The notes beneath the pieces are model-generated. The model was not told where the DNA came from and did not search any database. It was given only the letters and a program-made list of their open reading frames with translations. A program made the translations under genes and the position numbers. A stretch of 64,000 nt of DNA from assembly GCF_900113865.1 (NCBI RefSeq), contig NZ_FOQY01000007.1, forward strand, positions 124,001-188,000, read 5' to 3'. This stretch comes from Streptosporangium canum. Lineage in GTDB: Bacteria > Actinomycetota > Actinomycetes > Streptosporangiales > Streptosporangiaceae. This document shows, piece by piece, positions 16,576 to 24,845 of this stretch; position 1 is the first letter of the stretch, and each line of letters begins with the position of its first letter.

Positions 16576-18039
16576 CTAGGCGTTGAGGCCCAGCTGGTTC
16601 TCGAAGCGGCCCTCCTCGAGACGACGCTTGATCGTCGTCAGGAAGCGGGCGGCGTCGGCGCCGTCGACCAGGCGGTGGTCGTAGCTGAGCGCGAGATACA
16701 CCATCGAGCGGACGGCGATGACCTCGCCCTCGGCGGTGTCCAGGACCACCGGGCGCTTGACGACCGCGCCGGTGCCCAGCATGCCGACCTGCGGCTGGTT
16801 GAGGATCGGCGTGTCGAACAGCGCGCCGCGGCTGCCGGTGTTGGTCAGCGTGAACGTGCCGCCGCCGAGCTCGTCCGGGCTCACCTTGTTGGTGCGGGTG
16901 CGCTCGGCCAGGTCGGCGATCTTACGGGCCAGGCCGGCGATGTTGAGGTCGCCCGCGTCCTTGATCACCGGGACGAGCAGGCCGCGCTCGGTGTCCGTCG
17001 CGAAGCCGAGGTGCTCGGCGTCGAAGTAGGTGACCTCGTTGGTCTCGCTGTTGATCGTGGCGTTCAGCTTCGGGTGCTGCTTGAGCGCCTCGATCGCGGC
17101 GAGGGCGAAGAACGGCATGAACGAGAGCTTGACGCCCTCGCGCCGCTGGAACTCGGCCTTCGCCCGGTCGCGCAGCTGCGCGATCTTGGTGACGTCGACC
17201 TCGACCACCGAGGTGAGCTGGGCCGAGACCTGCAGCGACTCGACCATGCGCTTGGCGATGGTCTGACGCAGGCGCGACATCTTCTCGGTACGGCCGCGCA
17301 GCGTGGTGTCCACCGCGACCGGCTCGGGGGCCTGGGCGGGAGCGGCCGCCTGGGCCTGCGGGGCGGCGGCCTGCGGGGCCGGAGCCTGGGCGGCGGCCTG
17401 CTCGCGCTGGTTGCGGGCGGCCTCCAGCACGTCCTGCTTGCGGATGCGGCCACCGACGCCGGTGCCGTTCAGCGCGTCCAGGTCGACGTTGTGCTCGCCG
17501 GCGAGCTTGCGGACCAGCGGGGTGACGTACGGGCTGTCGCCGGAGATCGGCGCCGGGGCCTGCTGGGCCGGGGCGGCCTGGGGCGCCGGGGCCTGCTGGG
17601 CCGGGGCGGCCTGCGGAGCCGGAGCCTGCGGGGCCGGGGCCTGCGGGGCCGGAGCCGGGGCGGCGGCCTGCGGGGCCGGAGCCGGCTCGGGGGCCGGAGC
17701 TGCGGCCTGCGGGGCGGGCTGCGGGATCGAGGAGATCGGCTGGGCCGGCTCCGGCTCGGGCTCGGGAGCGGCCTCCTGAGCCGGAGCGGCGCCCGCGGAG
17801 CCGTTCTCGTCGATGACGGCCAGCTCGGCGCCGACCTCGACGGTCTCGTCCTCGGCGACGACGATCTTGGTGAGAATGCCCGCCGTCGGCGAGGGGATCT
17901 CGGTGTCGACCTTGTCGGTGGAGACTTCGAGGAGCGGCTCGTCGGCCTCGACGCGCTCGCCCTCCTTCTTCAGCCAACGGGTGACGGTGCCCTCGGTGAC
18001 GCTCTCGCCGAGCTGGGGCATCTGTACGGACTTCGGCAT
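16576..18039 (-). CDS. sucB: 2-oxoglutarate dehydrogenase E2, dihydrolipoamide succinyltransferase
   Basis: 487 aa. Domain order is a lipoyl domain (~1-75; lipoylated Lys in [19 protein letters not shown]), a long Ala/Pro linker (~85-205), a peripheral-subunit-binding domain ([20 protein letters not shown], then [16 protein letters not shown]), a second short AP linker, and the trimer-forming catalytic domain (~250-487). The active site is [15 protein letters not shown]. Only one lipoyl domain is present, whereas some actinobacterial homologues carry two. The enzyme passes acyl groups to CoA in the dehydrogenase complex; choice between succinyl and acetyl transfer cannot be settled by eye. 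It is followed on the same strand, after the terminator, by the epimerase gene; lpd is 38 bp upstream. Confidence 0.94.
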   Translation of the reverse strand: MPKSVQMPQLGESVTEGTVTRWLKKEGERVEADEPLLEVSTDKVDTEIPSPTAGILTKIVVAEDETVEVGAELAVIDENGSAGAAPAQEAAPEPEPEPAQPISSIPQPAPQAAAPAPEPAPAPQAAAPAPAPQAPAPQAPAPQAAPAQQAPAPQAAPAQQAPAPISGDSPYVTPLVRKLAGEHNVDLDALNGTGVGGRIRKQDVLEAARNQREQAAAQAPAPQAAAPQAQAAAPAQAPEPVAVDTTLRGRTEKMSRLRQTIAKRMVESLQVSAQLTSVVEVDVTKIAQLRDRAKAEFQRREGVKLSFMPFFALAAIEALKQHPKLNATINSETNEVTYFDAEHLGFATDTERGLLVPVIKDAGDLNIAGLARKIADLAERTRTNKVSPDELGGGTFTLTNTGSRGALFDTPILNQPQVGMLGTGAVVKRPVVLDTAEGEVIAVRSMVYLALSYDHRLVDGADAARFLTTIKRRLEEGRFENQLGLNA

Positions 18040-18077
18040 TGGGTGTCTTCTCTCGTGTTCCGAGTGAGGGCTTGTTA

Positions 18078-19457
18078 TTAGTTGTGGACGTGCAGCGGCT
18101 TGCCGGCCAGGGCCAGCATCGCCTCGCCGACGGCCTCGGACTGGGTCGGGTGCGCGTGGATGAGCTGGGCGACCTCGGAGGGCAGCGCCTCCCAGTTGTA
18201 GATCAGCTGCCCCTCGGTCACGAGCTCGCCGATGCGGCGGCCGACCATGTGCACGCCGAGCACCGGGCCGTCCTTCTCGGTGACGATCTTGACCGCGCCC
18301 TGCGTCTGCAGGATCTGGCTCTTGGGGTTGCCGGCGAGGTCGTAGGTGAACTCGACGACCTCGTGACCACGCTCGCGGGCCTGGGCGGAGGTGATGCCCA
18401 CCGACGCGACCTCGGGGTCGGAGTAGGTGATCCGCGGCACGCCGTCGTAGTCGATCGGCACCGGGTTCAGCCCGGCGATGTGCTCGGCCACCAGGATGCC
18501 CTCGGCGAAGCCCGCGTGGGCGAGCTGCAGGGTCGGGATCAGGTCACCGACCGCGTACACGCCCGGCACGCTGGTCTGGCAGAACTCGTCGACGGTGACG
18601 GTGCCGCGCTCGATCGCGATGCCCGCCTCCTCGAAGCCCATGCCGGAGGAGACGGCGCCGCGGCCGACGGCGACGAGCAGCAGCTCGGCGTCGAGGGTCT
18701 TGCCGTTGGCGAGCGTGACGATCACGCCCGTGTCGGTGGACTTGACGCCCTCGAAGAAGACGCCCAGCTCCTGCTTGATGCCGCGGCGGCGGAAGGCGCG
18801 CTCCAGCAGCTTGGAGCTGGACTCCTCCTCCAGCGGGAGCAGGTGCGGCAGTGCCTCGACGATCGTCACCTCGGCGCCGAAGGAGCGCCACACGCTGGCG
18901 AACTCCACGCCGATGACGCCGCCGCCCAGCACGATCACCGAGGTGGGCACCCGGTCCAGCTTGAGCGCGTGCTCGCTGCTGATGACCCGCTCGCCGTCGA
19001 TGTCCAGGCCGGGCAGCGACCGGGGCGCGGAGCCCGTCGCCAGCACGATGTTGCGGCCCTCGTAGACCTCGGAGCCGACGGCGACCCGGTTCGGGCCCGC
19101 GAGGCGGCCCTCACCCTCGATGATGGTGATGCCCTTGCTCTTGAGCAGGCCCTGGACGCCCTTCCAGGCGCGAGTGACGATCTTGTCCTTGAACGCGTGG
19201 ACGCCGTCCATGTCGATGCCCTCGAAGCGGGCCTTGACGCCGAACGCCGCGCTCTCCCGGGTCTCGTCGGCGACCTCCGCCGAGTGCAGGAGGGTCTTGG
19301 TGGGGATGCATCCCCGGTGCAGGCATGTGCCGCCGATCTTGTCCTTCTCGATCAGCGCGACCGTCTTGCCCAGCTCGGCCGCCCGCAGGGCGCAGGCATA
19401 CCCGCCGCTACCGCCACCCAGGACGACGATGTCGTAGGGGCCGCTGCCATCAGCCAC
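18078..19457 (-). CDS. lpdA: dihydrolipoyl dehydrogenase (E3)
   Basis: 459 aa. FAD-binding [20 protein letters not shown], redox-active disulfide [23 protein letters not shown]-binding [20 protein letters not shown], second FAD motif [17 protein letters not shown], and the C-terminal catalytic [15 protein letters not shown] (His-Glu pair) are all intact. The enzyme reoxidises the dihydrolipoyl arm of SucB with NAD+. It is encoded 38 bp upstream of sucB on the same strand, so E3 and E2 are probably one transcript. A GTG start at 19457 is likely. Confidence 0.97.
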   Translation of the reverse strand: MADGSGPYDIVVLGGGSGGYACALRAAELGKTVALIEKDKIGGTCLHRGCIPTKTLLHSAEVADETRESAAFGVKARFEGIDMDGVHAFKDKIVTRAWKGVQGLLKSKGITIIEGEGRLAGPNRVAVGSEVYEGRNIVLATGSAPRSLPGLDIDGERVISSEHALKLDRVPTSVIVLGGGVIGVEFASVWRSFGAEVTIVEALPHLLPLEEESSSKLLERAFRRRGIKQELGVFFEGVKSTDTGVIVTLANGKTLDAELLLVAVGRGAVSSGMGFEEAGIAIERGTVTVDEFCQTSVPGVYAVGDLIPTLQLAHAGFAEGILVAEHIAGLNPVPIDYDGVPRITYSDPEVASVGITSAQARERGHEVVEFTYDLAGNPKSQILQTQGAVKIVTEKDGPVLGVHMVGRRIGELVTEGQLIYNWEALPSEVAQLIHAHPTQSEAVGEAMLALAGKPLHVHN

Positions 19458-19578
19458 AGGAAAGCTCCTTGTCGGATTGGATTACCGTCTTCACGGTCGC
19501 GCCCGCTCCGTGCCCCGGCTGGTCGCGCGGAAACTGGTTAGCATCCACGCCTCCCCCTCGGGCACGGCTCGCCGCATC

Positions 19579-19609
19579 GTCGGGGCCTCGCTCTTGGCCT
19601 GGCCCCGAC
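19579..19609 (-). terminator. terminator of pepA
   Basis: GTCGGGGCC (19579-19587) and GGCCCCGAC (19601-19609) form a perfect 9-bp stem about 55 bp beyond the pepA stop. The rest of the 206-bp gap up to the lpd start shows no gene. Confidence 0.65.
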
Positions 19610-19663
19610 AACCGCATCTTTTCATTTGTCCACGTAGCTTGTGACCCGCTTGCGCGGCGCCGG

Positions 19664-21187
19664 CTAGCTCGCGTAACGCTCGGCGAGGCCGACGAGGGTC
19701 CGGGTGATCGCCCCGGTGCCGCCCTTCGGCGTGTAGCCGTGGGGCTCCCCCTTGTTGAAGGCCGGTCCCGCCATGTCGATGTGGGCCCAACGGACCCCGT
19801 CCGGCACGAATTCCCGAAGGAAGATGCCCGCCGTCAGCATGCCGCCGAAGCGCTCCGGGTGGAGGTTGGCGATGTCGGCGACGGGGGAGTCGAGCCCCTT
19901 GCGGAGCTCTTCCGGCAGGGGCATGCCCCACGCGGCCTCGCCCTGCTCGCCGGCCGTACGGACGACCTCCTCGCGGAGCTCGTCGTCGTTGGCCATGACG
20001 CCGGCCGTACGCCAGCCGAGCGCCACGATCTGCGCCCCGGTGAGCGTGGCGACGTCCACGATCAGGTCGGGGTCGTCCTGGCCGGCGCGGGCGATGCCGT
20101 CGATCAGGACCAGGCGGCCCTCGGCGTCGGTGTCGAGCACCTCGACGGTCTTGCCCGCGAAGCTGGTGAAGACGTCGGAGGGGCGCTGGGCGGTGCCGCT
20201 GGGCATGTTCTCCGCCAGGCAGAGATAGCCGATCGCGTTGACCTTGAGGCCCAGCTTGGCGATCGCGACGAGCGCGCCGAAGACCGCGCCCGCGCCGCTC
20301 ATGTCGGACTTCATCCAGTCCATCGAGGACGTCGGCTTGAGCGACAGGCCGCCGGAGTCGAAGGTGATGCCCTTGCCGACGAACGCGACCGTCTTGGCGG
20401 CCTCCGGGTGGCTGTAGGCGAGGCGGACCAGGCGCGGCGGGTTGGCCGAACCCTGGCCTACGGCGACGATGCCGCCGTAGCCCTCCTCCTTGAGGGCCTT
20501 GTCGTCCAGAACCTCGACCGACAGGCCCGCCGCCGAGCCGGTCTGCTCGGCGATCTCGGCGAAGCGGGCCGGCCACAGGTCCGAGGGCGGGGTGTTGACC
20601 AGGTCGCGGACCAGGGAGACCGAGGCGGCCACGGTGGCGGCGCGCTCGACCGCGGCCTGAGCGCCGTCGGCGCCGCTCAGCACGGTCAGCTCGGCCACCG
20701 GGGCGGTCTGCTCGCCGGTGGTCCGGTATGTGGTGAAGGAGTAGGCGCCGAGCAGGGCGCCCTGGGCGACGGCCCCGGCCCGCTGCGCGTCGGCGGCGGG
20801 CAGCGCGAGCGCGACGCGGGCGGTCCCCGCGAGGGCGCGCGAGGCGGTGCCCGCGGCGCGGCGCAGGGACTCGGTGTCGTAGTCGCCCTCGGGAGCGTCA
20901 CCGAGGCCGACGACGGCCAGGAGCGGGGCGGACAGCGCGCCGAAGGTCGGAAGCTTGGCGATCTCGCCCTGCTTGCCCTTGACGCCCATCGCGAGGAGTG
21001 TCGCGGCGAGCCCGCCGCCCAGCGCCTCGTCCACACTTTCGGCCCCCGGAGCGGGACGCGGGCCGTCCGGGCCGGTGTGGACGCCGACGACCAGGGCATC
21101 GGTATCAAACGAGACAGCGTTGTCAGTTGAGTTCAGCCGCACAGTGGTCACGTCGCCCGATGCTAGTCGGGCTTGCGCAGTACGCAT
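19664..21187 (-). CDS. pepA: leucyl aminopeptidase (M17)
   Basis: 507 aa, usual length for the family. Catalytic and metal motifs are present: KTVAFVGKGITFDSGGLSLKP (Lys and first Asp), SDMSGAGAVFGALVAIAKL, and VLDTDAEGRLVLIDGIARAG (the NTDAEGRL-type motif with catalytic Arg). The N-terminal macro-like domain occupies ~1-170. It is a cytoplasmic, di-metal, hexameric enzyme that removes N-terminal residues in peptide turnover. The start at ATG 21187 lies 90 bp from the divergent gntR start, with a palindromic operator between them. Confidence 0.95.
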   Translation of the reverse strand: MRTAQARLASGDVTTVRLNSTDNAVSFDTDALVVGVHTGPDGPRPAPGAESVDEALGGGLAATLLAMGVKGKQGEIAKLPTFGALSAPLLAVVGLGDAPEGDYDTESLRRAAGTASRALAGTARVALALPAADAQRAGAVAQGALLGAYSFTTYRTTGEQTAPVAELTVLSGADGAQAAVERAATVAASVSLVRDLVNTPPSDLWPARFAEIAEQTGSAAGLSVEVLDDKALKEEGYGGIVAVGQGSANPPRLVRLAYSHPEAAKTVAFVGKGITFDSGGLSLKPTSSMDWMKSDMSGAGAVFGALVAIAKLGLKVNAIGYLCLAENMPSGTAQRPSDVFTSFAGKTVEVLDTDAEGRLVLIDGIARAGQDDPDLIVDVATLTGAQIVALGWRTAGVMANDDELREEVVRTAGEQGEAAWGMPLPEELRKGLDSPVADIANLHPERFGGMLTAGIFLREFVPDGVRWAHIDMAGPAFNKGEPHGYTPKGGTGAITRTLVGLAERYAS

Positions 21188-21235
21188 AAACGCGGGTTCG
21201 TCCTACGAATCACTCGGCCCGATGATGCCACTTCG

Positions 21236-21265
21236 ATTAGCACCATTCGGAGTGATGGTGCTAAT
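21236..21265. promoter_or_regulatory. palindromic operator, probably of the adjacent GntR regulator
   Basis: Perfect 11-bp arms ATTAGCACCAT (21236-21246) and ATGGTGCTAAT (21255-21265) around an 8-nt centre, 12 bp before the gntR ATG, with a further TAGCAC half-site at 21271-21276. Position and symmetry suggest autoregulation of the gntR-DUF1648 pair, and possibly repression of the divergent pepA. Confidence 0.72.
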
Positions 21266-21277
21266 GTCGATAGCACT

Positions 21278-21625
21278 ATGTTGATCACCTTGGATCTGAA
21301 CGATCCCCGGCCCCTGCACGACCAGGTGGCCGAGGCGATCCGGCGCGCCGTCGCCGAGGGTTCCTACGCGCCGGGAGACCGGCTTCCACCGGCCCGCGAC
21401 CTGGCCGAGGCGCTGGGCATCAACGCCAACACGGTGCTGCGCGCCCTGCGGGACCTGCGCGACGAGGGCGTGCTGGAGTTCCGCCGCGGGCGCGGCGTGA
21501 GCGTGCTCAGCCGCCCCGACCCCCGCAGCGTGCTGGAGGAGAGGCTCCGGTCGCTGCTCGCCGAGGCGAGCCAGTACGGCTACCGGCACGACGACGTCAT
21601 CGACTTGATCAGGGAGATCTCGTGA
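21278..21625 (+). CDS. GntR family regulator, YtrA-like
   Basis: 115 aa from ATG 21278. A winged helix-turn-helix fills ~10-75: PRPLHDQVAEAIRRAVAEGS, APGDRLPPARDLAEALGINA, NTVLRALRDLRDEGVLEFRR, then GRGVSV. There is no room for a FadR/HutC effector domain, only a ~40-residue helical tail as in the YtrA subfamily. YtrA-type genes often precede and control membrane proteins; here the stop overlaps the start (GTGA) of a DUF1648 membrane protein. The palindrome directly upstream is the likely operator. Confidence 0.92.
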   Translation: MLITLDLNDPRPLHDQVAEAIRRAVAEGSYAPGDRLPPARDLAEALGINANTVLRALRDLRDEGVLEFRRGRGVSVLSRPDPRSVLEERLRSLLAEASQYGYRHDDVIDLIREIS

Positions 21626-22647
21626 CCGCGCCGGACGGCCGGTCACCGGAGGGAGAGACCGCCATGGGCCTGCGAGGCCGATTCGTTTCCGTGGCCGCCG
21701 GCTGGGTGACGCTGGTGACCGCCGTGCTGGTCGCCGTGCCGTTGACGCTGCGCGACCGGCTGCCCGACCCGCTGGCCGTCCACTGGGGGCCGTCGGGCGG
21801 CCCCGACGGGTCGGCGCCCTTCACCGTCGCGCTGGTCGCCTGGACGGCGGTGTGGCTGCTGATCGGGGCCGGGGCCTGCGTGTCGGCCGCCGCCACCGGC
21901 GCCGCGAGGCTGCGCCGCCGCGCCGGCCGGATGGGGCTGGGAGCGCTGCTGGGCGGAGGCGGCCTGTTCTTCCTGGCCGTCCAGCTCGCCACCGTGTCGG
22001 CCAACCTCGACGCGCCCGACTGGCGGCGGGCGGGCAGCCTGTCCCTCGCCGCGCTGCTGGCCCCGGCCGGGCTGGCACTGGGCGGCTGGCTGGGCGCGCT
22101 CGCCGCCCGCCCCGGCCCCGACGAGGTCTCCCGGCGCGGCGGCACCGACGCCGACCTGCTCGAACTGCGCCCCGGCCAGCGGGCGGTCTGGGTCTCCTCC
22201 GCCCGCAACGGCTGGCTCCTCGCCATCGGGGCCTCCCTCGCCGCCGTCGGGACGGGCCTGCTGGTGGCCGCGGCGTTCGGCGCGGAGAGCGCCCCCTGGC
22301 CCACCTTCGTGGCCGCGATCGTCGCCGGTCTCCTCTGCGTGGCGCTCAGCTCGGTGCGCGTGCGGATCGCCCAGGACGGCCTCCAGGTCTCCTACGGGCC
22401 GCTGCGCCTGCCCCGCAGGCACGTCCCGCTCGTCAAGCTGGACAGCGCCTGGTCGGAGGAGCGCTTCCCCCGGGAGGTGGGCGGCTGGGGCGTCCGGGGC
22501 CTGCCCGGCGCCGCGACGATCATGCTCCGGGGTGGGGAGTGCCTCGTCGTCCGCTACGCCTCGGGCGGCAGGCTCGCCATCTCGGTCGACGACGCCGAGC
22601 GCGGCGCCGCCCTGCTGAACACCCTCGTCATGGAGGGCGCCCGCTGA
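21622..22647 (+). CDS. DUF1648 domain membrane protein
   Basis: 341 aa from GTG 21622, overlapping the gntR stop by four bases. The DUF1648 signature LPDPLAVHWGPSGGPDGSAP follows the first helix. About six further hydrophobic segments follow (e.g. LVAWTAVWLLIGAGACVSAA, LGALLGGGGLFFLAVQLATV, LAALLAPAGLALGGWLGALA, GWLLAIGASLAAVGTGLLVA), and a cytoplasmic PH-like C-terminal part (VRIAQDGLQVSYGPLRLPRR) ends with a 'TLV' helix. YtrA-linked DUF1648 proteins such as B. subtilis YhdP/SdpI-like proteins are linked to envelope stress or immunity. That role is only suggested here. Confidence 0.85.
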   Translation: MTAPDGRSPEGETAMGLRGRFVSVAAGWVTLVTAVLVAVPLTLRDRLPDPLAVHWGPSGGPDGSAPFTVALVAWTAVWLLIGAGACVSAAATGAARLRRRAGRMGLGALLGGGGLFFLAVQLATVSANLDAPDWRRAGSLSLAALLAPAGLALGGWLGALAARPGPDEVSRRGGTDADLLELRPGQRAVWVSSARNGWLLAIGASLAAVGTGLLVAAAFGAESAPWPTFVAAIVAGLLCVALSSVRVRIAQDGLQVSYGPLRLPRRHVPLVKLDSAWSEERFPREVGGWGVRGLPGAATIMLRGGECLVVRYASGGRLAISVDDAERGAALLNTLVMEGAR

Positions 22648-22730
22648 TCCCGGGCGCCGACCGGGACCACCCCCACGCCTGCCCCGAAGTGCTCCCCGCT
22701 CCGTGAAGATCTCCCCCCGAAGGTGGTGTC

Positions 22731-23654
22731 ATGCCCCGTCGTCCAGCCGACCTCCGGCTGTTCCTGCTCACCGCGTATGGCCTGGCCTGGCTGTTCGCCC
22801 TCCCCATCTGGCTGACGGGAGCCTCTCTCGCCTCCCCGCTGATCATGGTGAGCGGCGTCGCGATGATGTTCACACCGGCACTCGCCGTCCTCGCCGTCCG
22901 GCTGTACGGCAGGCGGCGCGCGGCGCCCGGGACCACCTGGCGCGAATGGGCCCGGCGGACGGGGCTGACACTGGGCGAGCGCCGGGGCCGCACCCTCGCG
23001 CTCGTCGCGATGGCCTGGTTCGGCACCCCGCTGCTGGCCGCCGCGGCCATCGCGCTCAGCGCCGCCCTGGGGCTGCTCTCCGTCGACCTCGAGGGGCTCA
23101 GCCTGTTCCGCGAGGGCCTGGCCGCGGTTTCCCCGGGGCAGGCGCCTTCGGTGGATCCCGGGACGCTGGCCGTCGTGCAGATCGTGGCGGCGTTCCTGAT
23201 CGCCCCGCTGATCAACTCGGTCGCGGCGTTCGGGGAGGAGTGGGGCTGGCGAGGCTGGCTGCTGCCGCGTCTGATGCCGCTGGGCACCTGGCGGGCGCTG
23301 CTGGTGTCCGGCGTGATCTGGGGCCTCTGGCACGCCCCGCTCACCCTGCGCGGCTACAACTACCCCGAGCTCGGCGCGTGGGCGGCGCCCATGTTCGTCG
23401 TCTTCTGCGTGGCCTACGGAGCCCTGCTCGGCTGGCTCCGCCTTTACTCCGGGAGCATCTGGCCCGCGGTCGTCGGCCATGGCGCGCTCAACGCGTCGGG
23501 GGGTCTCGTCCTGCTCGTCGGCGACGCGGCCGACCCGCCTGACCTCGTCGTCGCCGGGATCACGGGGCTGGTCGGTTCGGCGCTGCTGGCCGTGGTCTCG
23601 GCCGCGCTGTTCAAATGGCGGCCGGTCGAGCGGCCCGCCCCGGTGGCCGTCTGA
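22731..23654 (+). CDS. CPBP family intramembrane metalloprotease
   Basis: 307 aa with eight or so hydrophobic segments. All CPBP (Abi/Rce1-like) motifs are present: EEWGWRGWLLPRLMPLG (Glu-Glu and Arg), GVIWGLWHAPLTLRG (His), and WPAVVGHGALNASGG (second His with Asn). Prokaryotic members process prenylated-like or bacteriocin peptides or serve as immunity proteins; substrate unknown. It starts at ATG 22731 with a purine-rich AAGGTGG nearby, 83 bp after the DUF1648 gene, and may belong to the same GntR-controlled unit. It converges on cobS with a 6-bp gap. Confidence 0.9.
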   Translation: MPRRPADLRLFLLTAYGLAWLFALPIWLTGASLASPLIMVSGVAMMFTPALAVLAVRLYGRRRAAPGTTWREWARRTGLTLGERRGRTLALVAMAWFGTPLLAAAAIALSAALGLLSVDLEGLSLFREGLAAVSPGQAPSVDPGTLAVVQIVAAFLIAPLINSVAAFGEEWGWRGWLLPRLMPLGTWRALLVSGVIWGLWHAPLTLRGYNYPELGAWAAPMFVVFCVAYGALLGWLRLYSGSIWPAVVGHGALNASGGLVLLVGDAADPPDLVVAGITGLVGSALLAVVSAALFKWRPVERPAPVAV

Positions 23655-23660
23655 CCGGGG

Positions 23661-24686
23661 TCAGCCCACGGTCACCGCATACACCACCAGCGTGGTGGCC
23701 GTGGCGATCTCGACGAGCGCGCCGAGCACGTCCCCGGTGATCCCGCCCAGCCGCCGCACGGCCCTGCGCCGCAGCGCCCAGGCGGCGAGCAGTCCGGCGA
23801 GAACGGCCACGCAGGGGCCCCAGAGGGAGGACGAACGCCGGTAACCGGCGCCGGCGGCCGCCAAGCCGGCCGGCCCGTTGGTCTCGGAGAGCATCACTTC
23901 TCCAGCGGTTGCGGAGCCACCGGGCGAGACAGCGGCTCCGGGATCGCCGTGAGGGGGAGTGGCTCCGGGATCACCGGGCGAGACGTAGAAGACGGACAGG
24001 TCGCGTCCATCGGAGGCGCCGGAGAAGGCGGGCGACACCGGGCTGAACGCGCCGATGGAGGGCAGGAGCGTCAGGGCCGCCGACAGGGCGAGCATGAGCG
24101 CCGTCACGGCCAGCGCGGGGCCCCGCCGTACGGTGCCCGCGACCATCGCGCCGAGCCCGCCCGGGCGGGCGGAGGGGACGCCCGCGCGGCAGGCCCAGGT
24201 GAGCGCCAGTCTTCCCGCCACGCAGGCGGTGAACAGCGCGGTCGGGCCCGCCCCCGCGGCGGCGACCTCCGACAGCGCCGCCACCTGGGCCAGCAGCGTG
24301 AAGATCAGCGTCACGACGCCGAACGGGCCGATGTCGGAGCGCTTCATGATGTCCAGCGCCTGTCCGGCGGGCCTGCCGCTGCCCAGCCCGTCGGCCAGGT
24401 CGGCCAGCCCGTCCAGGTGCAGCCCCCGTGTGAGCAGCGCCACGGTGGCCACGGCCAGCGCCGACGCCAGGAGCGGGGTGATCTCCAGCCGCAGCGCCAC
24501 CGTGAGCACCGCCCCGGCGACGGCTCCGATCAGCGCTCCCACGAACGGGGCGACCGTCATCGCGATCCCCCCGGCCCTGCGGTCGACGACCCCCGGGCGG
24601 ACGGTGAACACGCTCAACGTGCCGATCGCCAGGCGCACTCCGTCGGCGAACGAGGACGGTCTCTCCGAAGGCGGCGTTTCAGACAC
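23661..24686 (-). CDS. cobS: adenosylcobinamide-GDP ribazoletransferase (cobalamin synthase), enlarged
   Basis: Likely start GTG 24686 (341 aa); an upstream ATG at 24764 would add an improbable arginine-rich leader. Family motifs are RGLHLDGLADLADGLGSG and MKRSDIGPFGVVTLIF, with about six membrane helices; the reaction joins adenosylcobinamide-GDP and alpha-ribazole, the last cobalamin assembly step. Usual length is ~250 residues. The excess is a low-complexity Gly/Pro/Ser insert between two C-terminal helices (around SPGDPGATPPHGDPGAAVSP), whose DNA carries direct repeats. cobU lies upstream on the same strand, so a two-gene cobinamide unit is likely. Confidence 0.9.
   Translation of the reverse strand: MSETPPSERPSSFADGVRLAIGTLSVFTVRPGVVDRRAGGIAMTVAPFVGALIGAVAGAVLTVALRLEITPLLASALAVATVALLTRGLHLDGLADLADGLGSGRPAGQALDIMKRSDIGPFGVVTLIFTLLAQVAALSEVAAAGAGPTALFTACVAGRLALTWACRAGVPSARPGGLGAMVAGTVRRGPALAVTALMLALSAALTLLPSIGAFSPVSPAFSGASDGRDLSVFYVSPGDPGATPPHGDPGAAVSPGGSATAGEVMLSETNGPAGLAAAGAGYRRSSSLWGPCVAVLAGLLAAWALRRRAVRRLGGITGDVLGALVEIATATTLVVYAVTVG
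23905..23985. repeat. direct repeats inside the cobS insert
   Basis: CACCGGGCGAGAC occurs near 23919 and again near 23970. GGCTCCGGGATC occurs near 23934 and 23952. They encode the repeated SPGDPG/SPGGSA and GDPGA segments of the CobS loop. Confidence 0.6.
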
Positions 24687-24845
24687 GATCGACGATCGTA
24701 GTCCGGAACCCCTGGACGGCCGCCTCTCGCACGCCGCCCACCGCCGGGCACCTCCACACGGCACGCTGTCCCATGCCCGGCCCGGTGGCAGGGGCCTGTG
24801 CCCGGCCGGACGGGTAACGGGTAGGGGCGGCCCGGGGAGGGGCGG

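Noticed and set aside
15517-18081. 854-aa open frame antisense to the epimerase and sucB genes
   Set aside because: Composition is repetitive Arg/Gly/Leu, mirrors the sucB Ala-Pro linker and has no ribosome site.
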